Shown in pieces: positions 25,177 through 36,139 of a DNA stretch of 64,000 nt; position 1 is the stretch's first letter; each line of letters starts with the position of its first letter. The stretch comes from Dipteronia dyeriana (lineage: Eukaryota > Streptophyta > Magnoliopsida > Sapindales > Sapindaceae): assembly GCA_032871835.1 (NCBI GenBank), contig CM065299.1:95866652-95930651 (forward strand). Reading direction: 5' to 3'. The notes below the pieces were generated by a model. It did not search any database. It was not told the DNA's origin and saw nothing but the letters and a program-made list of their open reading frames with translations. The translations under genes were made by a program, and so were the position numbers.

Positions 25177-25994
25177 ATTACTCTTGATATTCCTAATATA
25201 CAGCAAAGAGCATCTTCTCATCTTCATAGCCCATAAGGATGCTCACAATTTTTCCAGAGCTTATATTGTTTTGCTTCTTAAGCCTTATTTGTTCTATGAT
25301 ATCTTCAGAATTCAAATACAATAAAATGTAATTCAGCTGCTGTTTGGCTGGCAGCATTTTTGTAAATTGATTCTAGAATTCTTCTTGTATTCTATTATTT
25401 CATGTTGTGGACGCATTCCAATTTGTTATTACAAAATTTCAGTAAAGTACACCAATCCCTTTGCAACGCAAGGAGTATATTAATCATGACTGAACCCATG
25501 AGCACGATCTCATTTTCTTTCTTCTGCGAGCTATGTTTGGTAATTCTTGTGCCATAATTATTGTTTAACAAATGTCAACTACATCATACTACACTCCAAT
25601 TTTATGATGTTGAAATGATTCGATGAAGTCAACTTTTCATGTAATCTTATCATTTTCTCCCTGCAAACACTTTTACCACACACTGCTATACACTTATACC
25701 AGTTCCTTTAAAAAAGAAAATAATAAGTTCCAAAGTGATTCAGCGTTACGGTGCATTTAGAAGTATTTGTATTAGAACTTAGAAGTTAGTTAGCATAATA
25801 AGCAATTCCCAGCAAAGGCCCAAAAACCAGGCTCAACTCATTGCCAAATCGGGTCCTTCAACGTTTATTTTATTTATTTATTTTTATTTCTTTTGAACCT
25901 GTGCATTTCGCGCGCGTATATAAACCAGGAAACGTGAGCTTCGAGTCATTTTATTTCAAATTTCGAATAGTTCGGGACAGAGAGAGAGAGAGAG
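25177..25994 (+). promoter_or_regulatory. ATX 3' region and F-box gene promoter
   Basis: About 820 bp separate the ATX stop from the next start. AATAAA at 25320-25325 is a likely ATX polyadenylation signal. TATATAAA at 25917-25924 lies 71 nt upstream of the F-box ATG, well placed as its TATA box. A GA repeat (25979-25994) forms the end of the F-box gene leader. Confidence 0.6.
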
Positions 25995-28900
25995 ATGAGG
26001 AAGAGATTGAAAAGAAGCAACGCACTCAGCTGTTGCAGCTCTCCTTACTGCAATCATCCGGCTCCTCTCTCTGCTTTCAGTTGGTACTCTCTCTCACTGT
26101 CTCTTTTAATTTAAACATTGAACGAGCTGCTTTTGATTTTGCTTCATTCAATTTCAGCTTAGTTCTTAGCTTCATGCATTGATTTGAAATAAAAATTAAC
26201 GTTTCGATTGGTGATGCGAGATTCTTTGATGAACTCATCTGATTTTTTGAATCTGTGATGAAAGCAAGTTCTAAATTAGCTGTTTCCGTCGAGCAATTTT
26301 GTGGTTGATGTGTTAAGATAAGCTGTTTTAGATTTTTTTTTTTTTTTTAATTTTGTTTTAGAACGCAGTTTTATGTTTTCTAACATTATTTCTTATTTCT
26401 ATCAACAGATCTGTTTCAGAAAGTTAATCATGAAAATGACGAAATCAATATGCGTTTTCTGTTTGAATACTAATTCCTGTATCAAAACGATTGATTAGAT
26501 CATATTCACGAAATCTTACACTGAAGTTAATTTGAATTTCTGAACCACAATTTGGTTGCTGGAAAATAGTTGATGCGGAAATTCAACAAGATACTCTGAA
26601 TTTGATGTTTTCTGTTGTTCCAGTTTAGTATCAACAGATATTATAAGATTTTAGTTCTGGTTTTTATAATTTCCTACGTTTTTTTCTCCAAATTGTGGTA
26701 GCCAAACACAATAATCATGATAAATTCACTGGTAAATTATTTTTTCAATTTCATTTATTTGAATATAGGTTACTTATCTGATTTCATTCTACTTTTTACT
26801 TTTCCTAATTAGAACCTGAGAACTCCATCAGTTTTGATAAAATTTTGAATTCTCAGGAACTAATTAGCAAATGTACAAGCTGAGTTTGAACCAAGTAAAG
26901 TTCTTAAATCAGTTTTACAGTTGATTCACTTCCAATTAACAGTTCTATTCAAGGAAAGTTAAACCTGTGCTTCTAAAACGGATTTGAAACTAAATTCCAG
27001 CAACCACACATCGAGTGATTATTTGTTCGAATAGCTTTTTTAGGTATTAATTCAGAACTCTCTAAATTTTATTAGGTACGAAGAAGACATATGGACATAT
27101 ATAGCGAGGTTTTTGGATGGAAAGTCTCTGGTGATGCTTGCATTGACGAACAAATGGTTCCTCAGCATCATTATGCACGACAGTGTATGGAAGTTCGCAT
27201 GCATGCGAGATCTTCAGGTCCCAGATCCAGGCAGCGTGGCCTTTAAATGGTTCAAGATCTATGCTTATGCTTTTGGTATGTATCACATTGCTTGGTTGCT
27301 TTACACATCAGTTACGTTTTTGGTAACTAAAATTGGCTTAATTACTAAAACTGTCTGATAGAAGTTTAATTGGATAATGTTTTTCTTGCAGATGGGAGTC
27401 ACTCTTTTGTGTTCCGCCAACAGGACAGGCACCTTGGTGGGTACTCTCTCTTTTAAACTTTTTCAGTTGCTTCTAGTCACTAAAGTAGGACCTTGGTTAG
27501 TGTAATTTTAATTTTAGAATGTGCCTTGGACTCTGCTTAGTAATAGTAAGACCTTGATTGGATCTGTTAATTAGCTCAAATATAGAGAGCTGCATACTAT
27601 TTCGGATTTGTTCTAGGATATTGATTGAACAAAAGCTTGAAGGATGAATGAGGGATGGTTCGTTCAGATAGTATTTTATGAGATGATTATTTGAGTGTAA
27701 GAAGAATTTTAGAGTACTAGTTTCTATTGGCAAATCAGATGGTCTATTAGTTCAAAATTTCCCATCTGCCCTTTCCATGCTTTTATATGGTCAATTGTCT
27801 GATAAGAATTATTATCTGTTGTCTTACAACTATGAAATATTGTATTATAGATTATGTTTGGCAATGTGACAATGCCATCAGTTTCATGCTTTTAAGCTTT
27901 CTTCAAAAGTCAAGTACCGAGCAATATGTTATTGTAAAAACAACATCAAATGTTGAAACACATGTCGGTTAGTGCATCTGCAGACTAATAACTTTCTTCA
28001 TCATGTTATAACTTTTAACGGGACAAATCAGATTGGATGCGAATTGGAGCTTTTTTTTTCAACTCACCAGATGCACTCCTGACCGATAAGCTAAACATAC
28101 CCGTGAAAATCTTAAAAGGGAAAACTATAGAGAAGGTGCTGGAGGCCTGCGGATCATGCTTGTTGAGGAACATTAAACCTGGAATCTGGATAGCTGGTAC
28201 TGCAAAGTTGACTAACTACCTTGTCATTTCTCCTAGGTTGCATTTATAATTGGTTATGATAAATCATAAGTACAATTAATTTTGTAACTTTGAACATGGT
28301 TGATTCTTTCAGATTTGCAGCTCGTACGCTGCCCTGCTTGTAACCTCGATTCATGTGAAGGTAAGAATAAAAATGCTAACTGCTCATAAAATCAGGATAT
28401 GATTTTTTTTTCAGTAATAGGATAGGATTTGTGGTTGTGGAGAGTGCATACAAGACATCTAACACTGCTTTAGTCAGTAAACCTGTTGTGGATTCAAAAA
28501 TGGCCAGCTCACAGAATGTTCCCTGAAGTCTTCACTTGCTGCAGGGGGTAGAACCATGTGGATCAGGCTTAGAAAATCTGAGCTTCACAGTTCTTTGTTT
28601 TGAACTCTCTTTAGTTCGTTAAATTGGCATGGTAGTACCTTATATACTAAGGTAATCGACAAATATACATAGAATTGTTTGCAGAACTCCTGATGAATCA
28701 TACAGTTCATAGTATTATAGGAGGATCTAATTTGTGGAGTGCATTAATTTTCTCTGAGTTGTGATGCATGTAACTGTGCTACATTTGTTAATTGTAAAGT
28801 GTTGAAAGAAATATAATCAAGATTTTATTTAAAATCACGACTAATGAAGGAACTTTGTTTTCTTTTTCTAGGAACAATGCAGATACTAGATGCAAGGCAC

Positions 28901-29446
28901 ATAGAGCTGTTTTTGAGTGAGGGGTTCAAGAACGGGAGCTGGAAGTACGAGATTATCGGAACCCATAAAATGGAAAAGAACACTAAAGGAGCTTGTGGAG
29001 CCATTTTTGATCTCAAACACATCAAGGACTCTCAAACAGCAGGTAAAATCTTGATATATAAACCATGCCAAGGTCAACTCACAGTGTTGGTCCTCTTTTA
29101 CCGAGAGAGTTCACCACCATGACTAATTTGAGGAGTTTTACATGAAAACTGGTTTTCACATGTGATGTCAGGGGTCTTTAATCTCAAAGCATGGGTAGGA
29201 AAACCTGATGACCTGCAACCGAAGGCTATAATCGCGTACCATGGAGTTGCTGTCAACACCAACTTACAAAAAAATGAAGGTAAAACAAAATTTCCAGTCT
29301 GTGAAGATTATTACATACAAAATTTGCACAAATCTTAGCAGTTTTTTTCTTCTCTGGGAGCAGGAATTCTTGTCAAATACCACACAATGAGAGATGGGAC
29401 TAATGGAGATATTGTTTCGATTAGAATCTCTCAGCAACTCCTGTAG
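25995..29446 (+). CDS. F-box protein like Arabidopsis At3g61730 (RMF), 8 exons
   Basis: Exons 25995-26083, 27076-27275, 27392-27436, 28032-28196, 28313-28360, 28872-29042, 29172-29279 and 29364-29446 sum to 909 nt and 302 residues with all phases closing. A short basic Cys/Pro-rich N-terminus leads into an F-box-like segment (about 31-80: YEEDIWTYIARFLDGKSL, ALTNKW, VWKFACMRDL), which in this class recruits Skp1 for an SCF ubiquitin ligase. The rest is a family-specific domain with a CPACNLDSC pair of Cys and FELK-like IFDLKHIK and FNLKAWVG strands. The resemblance to probable F-box protein At3g61730 (REDUCED MALE FERTILITY) is from memory of the family. The start is the first ATG after the TATA box and gives a Trp codon split across intron 1. 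Intron 1 is 992 bp. The gene looks intact. Confidence 0.85.
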
Positions 29447-29957
29447 TTTTTTGATCAATTCTCACGTATCTTAACAAATACCTGAAAACTTGTCTCTTCA
29501 AGGCAATTTCAAAATAGCTTTTATAAAGTTCTAACAGGAAGACACCCTCCCCCAAGAATGTTAGATTTTAACCCCCTTACAGAAAATTATAGAAGAATTG
29601 CATAGACTGGTCTGCAATATCAAGGTGACACAAATGTATACCCATTTGTTAATGTCTAAAATAGGAATAATATATCCATGTAAGATCTCAGAATTGCTTC
29701 TGCATAAATAGATTTTTGTTTGATTGCATTAAGCAATTATCTAATGATAGTTTGTTTTTTGTTCGCTATGGAATTAGCATATTGTTATATATACTAAAAC
29801 TTATCTAAAATTGAACTATTCATACGAATAGTAAATATTTATAGATTTCTATTTATTTATAAAAATATCATTCTAATAAAAAAAAATGATATTCAATCAC
29901 TACCACAATATCATCATCTCTTTCTTTCTTTCTTTTACTCACCGTCATTCTCTCTTT
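29447..29957. other. Downstream intergenic spacer
   Basis: 3' flank of the F-box gene; A/T-rich, ending in a CT-rich stretch. The segment at about 29878-29920 (AATGATATTCAATCACTACC) is repeated, diverged, at about 30799-30835 on the other side of the hAT element. Confidence 0.5.
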
Positions 29958-29965
29958 CTCACAAT

Positions 29966-30762
29966 TAAGGATGACAATTAAACTTGAACTCGTTGGACCT
30001 GTCCGAACCCAACCCGTTTGGAGAGAGTTTGGTATGTGAAAATAGAACTCGTGGATATGTTTAGATTTGAAATCTCAACCTGTCACAGGTTCGGGTTCGG
30101 GTGTGGAAAAAAACCAAACCCTAACTCGTGAACACGTTTGATTTAATAATTATTTAACAAATTATAATAATTATTTTTATATTTCGTTTTTGTCTTACAT
30201 CACACTCCATTATTTATCTTTTCAGATTTTAAAATATCTTCATTATTATTTTTCTTTTTCTTTTTATCTTTTGTCTTCATTTTCTTTTCTTCTCGATATT
30301 CAACCCTCACTCTCTTTCTTTAAAATTAAAACTCAACTTCTCCATTTATTTTCTCTGCAACTTATTTTATATATATTTTTTTTCTCTTCAAAATTTAAAC
30401 TCTTATTCTTAGATATTTTTAAGCTTTTTTTTTTGCCCTTACCTTTTTTTTCATTTTCTCTGAAGTTTGAACGAAGAAAACTAACGTGGATGGCTATCAG
30501 CAACTGAGTTTGACTCAGACCGAGTTACGCACACATGAGTGAGTCGCTTTGGAACAATAAATCCTCAGGAGTTCCAATAAATCTTTAAGAGTTCACGGGT
30601 TCGTAGACGGGTTTAAATGTTGCTAAAATTCGCTGGTGGAACCCGAACCCGAACTCACTAAATTTTGTGGGTTTGTGGATATGTTTGGATGTCATTTTCT
30701 TTCATGGGTTTTGGGTTTGGTTTTTCCCAAACCCGTCTGAACTCGACTCATTGCTATTCCTA
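29966..30762. mobile_element. Non-autonomous hAT-type element (MITE), 797 bp
   Basis: Flanking CTCACAAT (29958-29965) and CTCTCAAT (30763-30770) match at 7 of 8 positions, an 8-bp hAT-type target duplication. Termini TAAGGATGACAATTAAAC and the complement of ATTGCTATTCCTA are imperfect inverted repeats. Inner arms carry repeated GGGTTCGGGT / AACCCGAACCC, and the middle is T-rich. No transposase is present. Confidence 0.7.
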
Positions 30763-30770
30763 CTCTCAAT

Positions 30771-32214
30771 CTCTCTCTCCACCTTTTTCTTAAAAAAAAA
30801 AAATGACACTCAACCATTACCATAATACCAATAATTCATTCAAGCTTCACTAAAACAGAGTCAAAAAATTGCTAGACTTGCTTTTTAAATTTAGTTGATG
30901 AACAAAGCTTTCTTTATAGTGCAATTGAATTTCAAATCACAAATATTGAAAAAAAAATTACTAATAAATAAATATCAGGTTTTAAGATCCAATTTGACTT
31001 GACTACAAATTTATATAACCAAACATAAAAAATAAGATTCAACTTATTTTCTTTTGGTTTTTGAATCTACTTAGTTTTTAAGAGATGTCATAAGTTTAAT
31101 ATTAAATATATTTAATGTTTGTTACACTTACCCATTTAATTAAATAAATTCATTTTAATAGACAAAATATGTGTAATGCATTATAACTTTCTTTAACATC
31201 AATATTTAATGCATAAACTTTTATTTCTTATATTAATATTCAATACACTATGTATATATTGTTTTTATATTTTTATGTATAAATATCAATATAAGTGATA
31301 TTTTTATTTGATTTAGAATTATTGTTTTACTTGATTATCATTTTATGTTTGATTAAAAAATTTATTTTTTTTGTTTCATAATTTAGATAAATAAAATTTT
31401 AAATTATGAATAAAATTTATTAAAATTGAAAATAATATATAAAATGTATAATACTCCTGCAAGTGATTCTGATACAAATACATTTTTGTTAGGTGTCACA
31501 AATGGTTTGAATGAAGCAATTGTCACAAAATTATTTTCTATAGCAAAATTTTAAAATTAATTGCTGAAATAAAAGCTAGAGCACATTTAAATATTAATTG
31601 ACTTCAGGAATATTATAGTTAATTAGTTAAGTCTTACTAAAAACTTTTCTCATCCTCCATAGGCCTTGTTGTTTAATTAATATTATAGTTTAATTAATTA
31701 AGTTGTTTTTATAAGACTATTAATCATTTCGGATGTTGTTCAAATATGCATTTTTAGGAAAACAATTTGATAATCTGTTTCTAAAAAGTGATTGCATGCG
31801 ACTTAAACATTTATTTTGATCTATCAACCATCTATTTCACAATGGTTAGTTTTGTAAAATGATAAAAATCAAAAAGCTCTTTCTGAAATTCATTTGAGTT
31901 CCTAAATCATAATTGGTAGCTGAAAAATAAAATAACGATACCCAAATTTAACAAGATACCTAATTCAATGTTATTTGTTGTTCTCTAGTTTACTAAACAA
32001 GGAAAAACTAAGAGTTAAAAGATTTTTGTTTCTCTTGTTATAATTCCTACATTTGTCCCCATTTCTCAAAAATGTAATACATATAATCATTAATTATCTA
32101 CAAATTACTCTTCCTTCCTTACAATCATGATAATTTCCTTTTCATTTGACTTTGAATATAATTTGATTTCCACTCTTCAGACTAAATTAAATACATTTTT
32201 ATTTGATGTCACAG
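30771..32214. other. AT-rich intergenic region
   Basis: No gene. Around 31540-31660 (CAAAATTTTAAAA then TTGACTTCAGGAATATTATAG and AAAAACTTTTCTCATC) there is a diverged direct copy of 32545-32680, the segment immediately upstream of the ATL gene. This may be a relic of duplicated ATL promoter sequence. Confidence 0.45.
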
Positions 32215-32490
32215 GTAGACTTGTCGTCAGTTCCAGTTCCGGTTCCAGAACCGGCGGTCCGGGTTTTTTTTGGGCTGCAACAGTGAAACCAAAAAAAAAT
32301 GTTGGAACCGGACGGTTCCAATAAATCTAGAACCGGAACCGAAACCGCTACAGTATCGGATCTGGTCCCGTTCCGGTTTCGGTTTCGGTTTCAAACCTTT
32401 CCAAACGGTTCGGTTTCGATTTCGATTTTCGATTTCCGACAGTTCGGTTCCGGCTCGGTTCACCGGTTTAAACCGAACCGCCGATATGTA
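32215..32490. mobile_element. Short MITE rich in GGTTCCGGTT / AACCGGAACC
   Basis: A G/C-rich island in A/T-rich DNA made of repeated GGTTCCGGTTC and its complement. It matches in style the arms of 50745-51310 and of plant hAT-type MITEs with GGTTCGGTT motifs. Apparent ORFs on both strands through it are by-products of the repeat. Termini and target duplication were not resolved. Confidence 0.4.
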
Positions 32491-32734
32491 TAATCACAGG
32501 TGGTGTTGTGTATGAAATAACTTACAACAAAGCTACGACAAATAGCAAAATTTTAAAAAGAAACTAGCTGCCGTAATAGCTAGATCTAGATAGATCTCAC
32601 ATAATTAGCCTTTTGACTTCAGAAATACTATAGTTTAATTAATTGATCAATTCTTGGTATTAAAAACTCTTCTCATTATCAAAAAATTCAAACTGGCCTT
32701 CCTCATCTTTGAAACAAGTGCTTTAACCAACTTG

Positions 32735-35666
32735 ATGATGGATATCTTACAAGCTGTCTTTTTTCTTCTCTTCTTCATCTTTCCTCTTATTGTCTCTGCA
32801 GAATACTGCAAGACTTCTTTCTGCGGCAACGACGACGTCCCGATTCGATTCCCATTCCAACTTGAACGCAAGCAATCCGGAAACTGCAGTTTTCCTGGTT
32901 TCAGGATTGGTTGCACCAGTCATGGCAAAACAATTCTCAAGCTTCCTAATTCCGGACAATTTTTCGTCCGGGACATCAACTATATATCACAGCAGATATC
33001 TCTTTACGACCCGGAAGATTGCCTTCCGGGAAGGCTTCAAAGCTTGAATCTTTCAGGTTCTCCTTTCTTCGTTTCCTTTTATCATAACTACACTTTCCTG
33101 AGCTGCCCAGCTCAGCTCACCAAGTCGCGTTATGCTGCCATTGATTGTCTTAGCAATTCAACAACTTCAGTTCTAGCTACTATTTCAATGAGCCTCGTGA
33201 ATTCTATGACCCCGTCATGTCAGATTATATCAACATTGCTGCTTCCGGTTTCTTGGCCGGTTCAATATGATGAAGGGTTCTCAAATGACCTTAACAATGA
33301 TCTTCAGTTAACATGGAATGCACCAGATTGCATTGATTGTGAATCAAGAGGAGGTGTATGTGGGTCCAAGAGCAGCAGCAGTCAAGAAATTGGCTGTTTC
33401 TACAATTCCAAATCAGGTAATTATCTCAATATCTTGAAAAAAATTATATTGGGGGATATGTATGTTAAATTAATTGGTCGATGGAAAACTTAAGAGATAA
33501 GGATTTTACTATTTTCATAATGTGATTGACTTAAAATAGGATATTGTTTAATATAGGGATATAAACATTTCCCCCCTTAGTTTAACATATCACACACTTT
33601 GTCTCTTTAATTTAAAAAATGATCATTATTTCTTCTAAAAACCAAAATATTAGATATTTTACCCCTTCTAGTTTCGGTAACGGTCATTCTCTCTCCTGAA
33701 AATCAAAATATTAAACATTTTAGCCCATAACTGTTATGAATTCTGTTAGTCAAATACTTTGACCATTAAAAAATCAATTAAATGACTTTAATACCCTTAA
33801 ACGTATGAGTCATGCCCTCTCATGATACCATTAATTCTTTTTAAAGGAAAAAAAATCAGAAATAAAACAATAAAAACTAATAAAAGTACTTAAAAAAACA
33901 GAATTGAAAATAAAAAATTAAAAAAATTAAAAAAATTATTTAAACAAAAATTAATTAAAGAACTAAATGTAAAAATAAAAATTTAATTAAAAAACATTAG
34001 TATAAAGAATGAAATGTAAAAATTAAAAATTTATTTAAAAAATATTAATATAAAGAATAATAAAATAATAAAATAATATAATTGTAAAAAAATAAAACAA
34101 TATTTTATTTTATTTTGAAATATTTAATTGTTTTTTTTTATATTGAATTTTTGTGTTGCTAATTTTTTATTTTTTTTTATTTTTATTTTCAATTATGCTT
34201 TTTAAAAATAATTTTATTAGTTTTTATTGTCTTATTTCTGATTTTTTTTTCCTTTAAAAACAATTAACGGTATCATTAGGGGGCATAACTTATATGTTCA
34301 GGGGTATTAAGGTCATTTAATTGATTTTTTTAATGGTATAAGAATTTGACTAACAGAATTTCTGACAGTTAGGGGAGTAAAGTGTCTAATATTTTGATTT
34401 CAAGAGGGAGAATGTCCATTACGGAAACTAGAGGGAGTAAAGTGTCTAATATTTTGGTTTTCAAGAGGAAGAATGATCATTACTGAAACTAGATGGGGTA
34501 AATTGTCTAGTATATCGAACTACACGATAAAATGACTATAACCCTTTAATATTTTTAGGCAAATGGGATTTTAATCATGTTATAAAGTGTCCCGACAAAT
34601 TTTTAATTTTTTAATTTTTTAATTTTTTAATTTTTTAATTTTTTTAAATGTCAACAAGATTCTGGGAATGAAAATGTCATTTCTTTAATATAATACTCAG
34701 GCTTGTAGATTATGCCTACCATCCACAAAAGCCAAATGTCAAAGGGGCAAAACCCAAAAAACTTTTTGGTTGTCGTTATTTGGATCAAGTCAAATACTCA
34801 AATCTATAGTTTCTTATTTTATTATTTTATACTACCTAACCAAGAAGCTAAGATAATTTGTGGTCCAGCATTACCATGGAGTACTAATCAGGTCCTTGGA
34901 ATTAAATAAACAGTTAGGTCTTTTTAATGGTTATATTTACAGAGAATGCAGAAGTGGTTTGTAACCAAGGATACTATTTTGTTGGGTACTTTTGATTTTT
35001 GAAGCTCATGTTTCTCAGTCTGTTTACTTCTGCTGCTTGTAAATTCAGTTTCTAATAAACAGTAGGATTCCTGTATTTTCTTATTAGTTCAAGAGGGATT
35101 TAGTCACTTAGGGCAATAAAAGGATTGAAAATTTGAACAAGAATTAGTTGAATGTCAGAATTTTATGATAGTTATGTGAAAAAATCGAGCCAAGTAACTA
35201 ATGGATTCAAATTTCAGGCCGATCAAATTATAATGTCCAAGTATTCAGGATACTTTGCTTGTCCATCGCAATACCAGCTCTCGCATTCGCTGCTGGGATT
35301 GGATTTTGTGCATGCTTCATGGACAGCAGTCGACCCCGTTTCACCAGGCAGCCGCGCAACACCATCCCATTGGCAGTGACACCGCAACCCACCATCATAC
35401 TGATGGGTCTGGATGAGTCGACAATTGAATCATATCAGAAGGTAGTTCTTGGAGAGAGCAAGCGACTACCAGGACCCAACAGTAGCACTTGCTCTATATG
35501 CTTATCAGAGTATTGCAGCAAAGAGACGATCAGATGCATTCCAGAGTGCAAACACTGCTTCCATGCCGATTGCATTGATGAGTGGCTTCGAATGAATAGC
35601 AGTTGTCCACTTTGCCGAAACTCTCCGGCACCATCCCCTGCTCGTGCTAGTTCACATAACACTTGA
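32735..35666 (+). CDS. RING-H2 E3 ubiquitin ligase, ATL20/21/22 type, two exons
   Basis: Exons 32735-33416 and 35218-35666 give 376 residues. Residues 1-22 are a signal peptide (hydrophobic FFLLFFIFPLIVSA). Residues about 24-95 are the extracellular GUB_WAK_bind domain (YCKTSFCGNDDVPIRFPFQL, paired Cys), and a second Cys cluster (CIDCESRGGVC, then CFYN) lies at about 205-224. A transmembrane helix follows at about 238-260, then a GLD segment (IILMGLDESTIESY). The RING-H2 finger at 319-360 has CSIC, CKHCFHADC, the DEWL tryptophan that contacts E2 enzymes, and CPLC. It probably ubiquitinates substrates at a cell membrane. ATG ATG at 32735/32738 is chosen because it places the signal peptide at the N-terminus. 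The intron contains a fold-back transposon yet both splice sites remain good (TCAG|GTAATT, TTTCAG|GC). Confidence 0.92.
33556..34544. mobile_element. Fold-back Mutator-like element inside the ATL intron, 989 bp
   Basis: The two halves are inverted copies of one another over almost the whole length: 33560-33830 pairs with 34280-34540 and the A/T-rich middle also folds. Termini GGGATATAAACATTT and the complement of the right end GGGTTATAGTCATTT match well. Flanks TTTAATATA (33547-33555) and TTTAATATT (34545-34553) match at 8 of 9 positions, a Mutator-type 9-bp target duplication. No ORF is present. The inserted element accounts for over half of the 1.8-kb intron. Confidence 0.85.
34602..34646. 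repeat. AATTTTTT microsatellite in ATL intron
   Basis: Five to six units of an 8-base TTTTTTAA-type repeat lie just downstream of the fold-back element. Simple sequence, no other role seen. Confidence 0.7.
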
Positions 35667-36139
35667 CAAGCAGCCATATTCTTTTCATAAAATCATTGTA
35701 TATGATCAACCGTAATACTGTTCATTATTAACGAAATATTCTTTTTTATTTTACAAAAGTTGCAATTTTTAGATATTCATTACCGGAAATTTTCAGCAAG
35801 GTCTTACCTTCTCATCAATGTTTTCCACCGTAATAAATAACATTGCAACAATCTTCTCTACACAACCTCAAATCTCAGTCCCAACAAAATAGAACTGTTG
35901 GTTTCTTTTTGGTCTTTGTCATGTAAAATGTAAGTGAGTTTCAGAACTATGATCAACAATGAGTCCCCACCGACAAATTATTACTTCCACAACAGGCAGG
36001 CTTTTAGCATCCCAGTTTTACGAAAAATTACAGAAAAAACATATTATACATCCACTTTGGATCTAGTTTTTAGTACTTTGAAGGGAACAAAAACCTTCAA
36101 AACATGAACAAGTTTGATGAAGCACAATACATAAAACTA
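35667..36139. other. Convergent 3' intergenic region between ATL and SDE2
   Basis: The ATL gene (plus) and SDE2 gene (minus) converge here, so this 473-bp stretch holds both 3' UTRs. No ORF or repeat was identified. Confidence 0.6.

Noticed and set aside
25841..26182. 113-codon plus-strand frame across the F-box gene start
   Set aside because: It spans promoter, leader, exon 1 and intron 1 in a different frame from the real exon, which is fixed by the split Trp codon at intron 1.
32127..32515. Several frames on both strands around 32.2-32.5 kb
   Set aside because: Produced by GGTTCCGGTT repeats of a MITE; Arg/Phe/Pro-rich periodic peptides.
32654..32734. Upstream in-frame extension of the ATL protein
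   Set aside because: It begins at a TTG, not ATG, and would bury the signal peptide; the ATG at 32735 fits the family.
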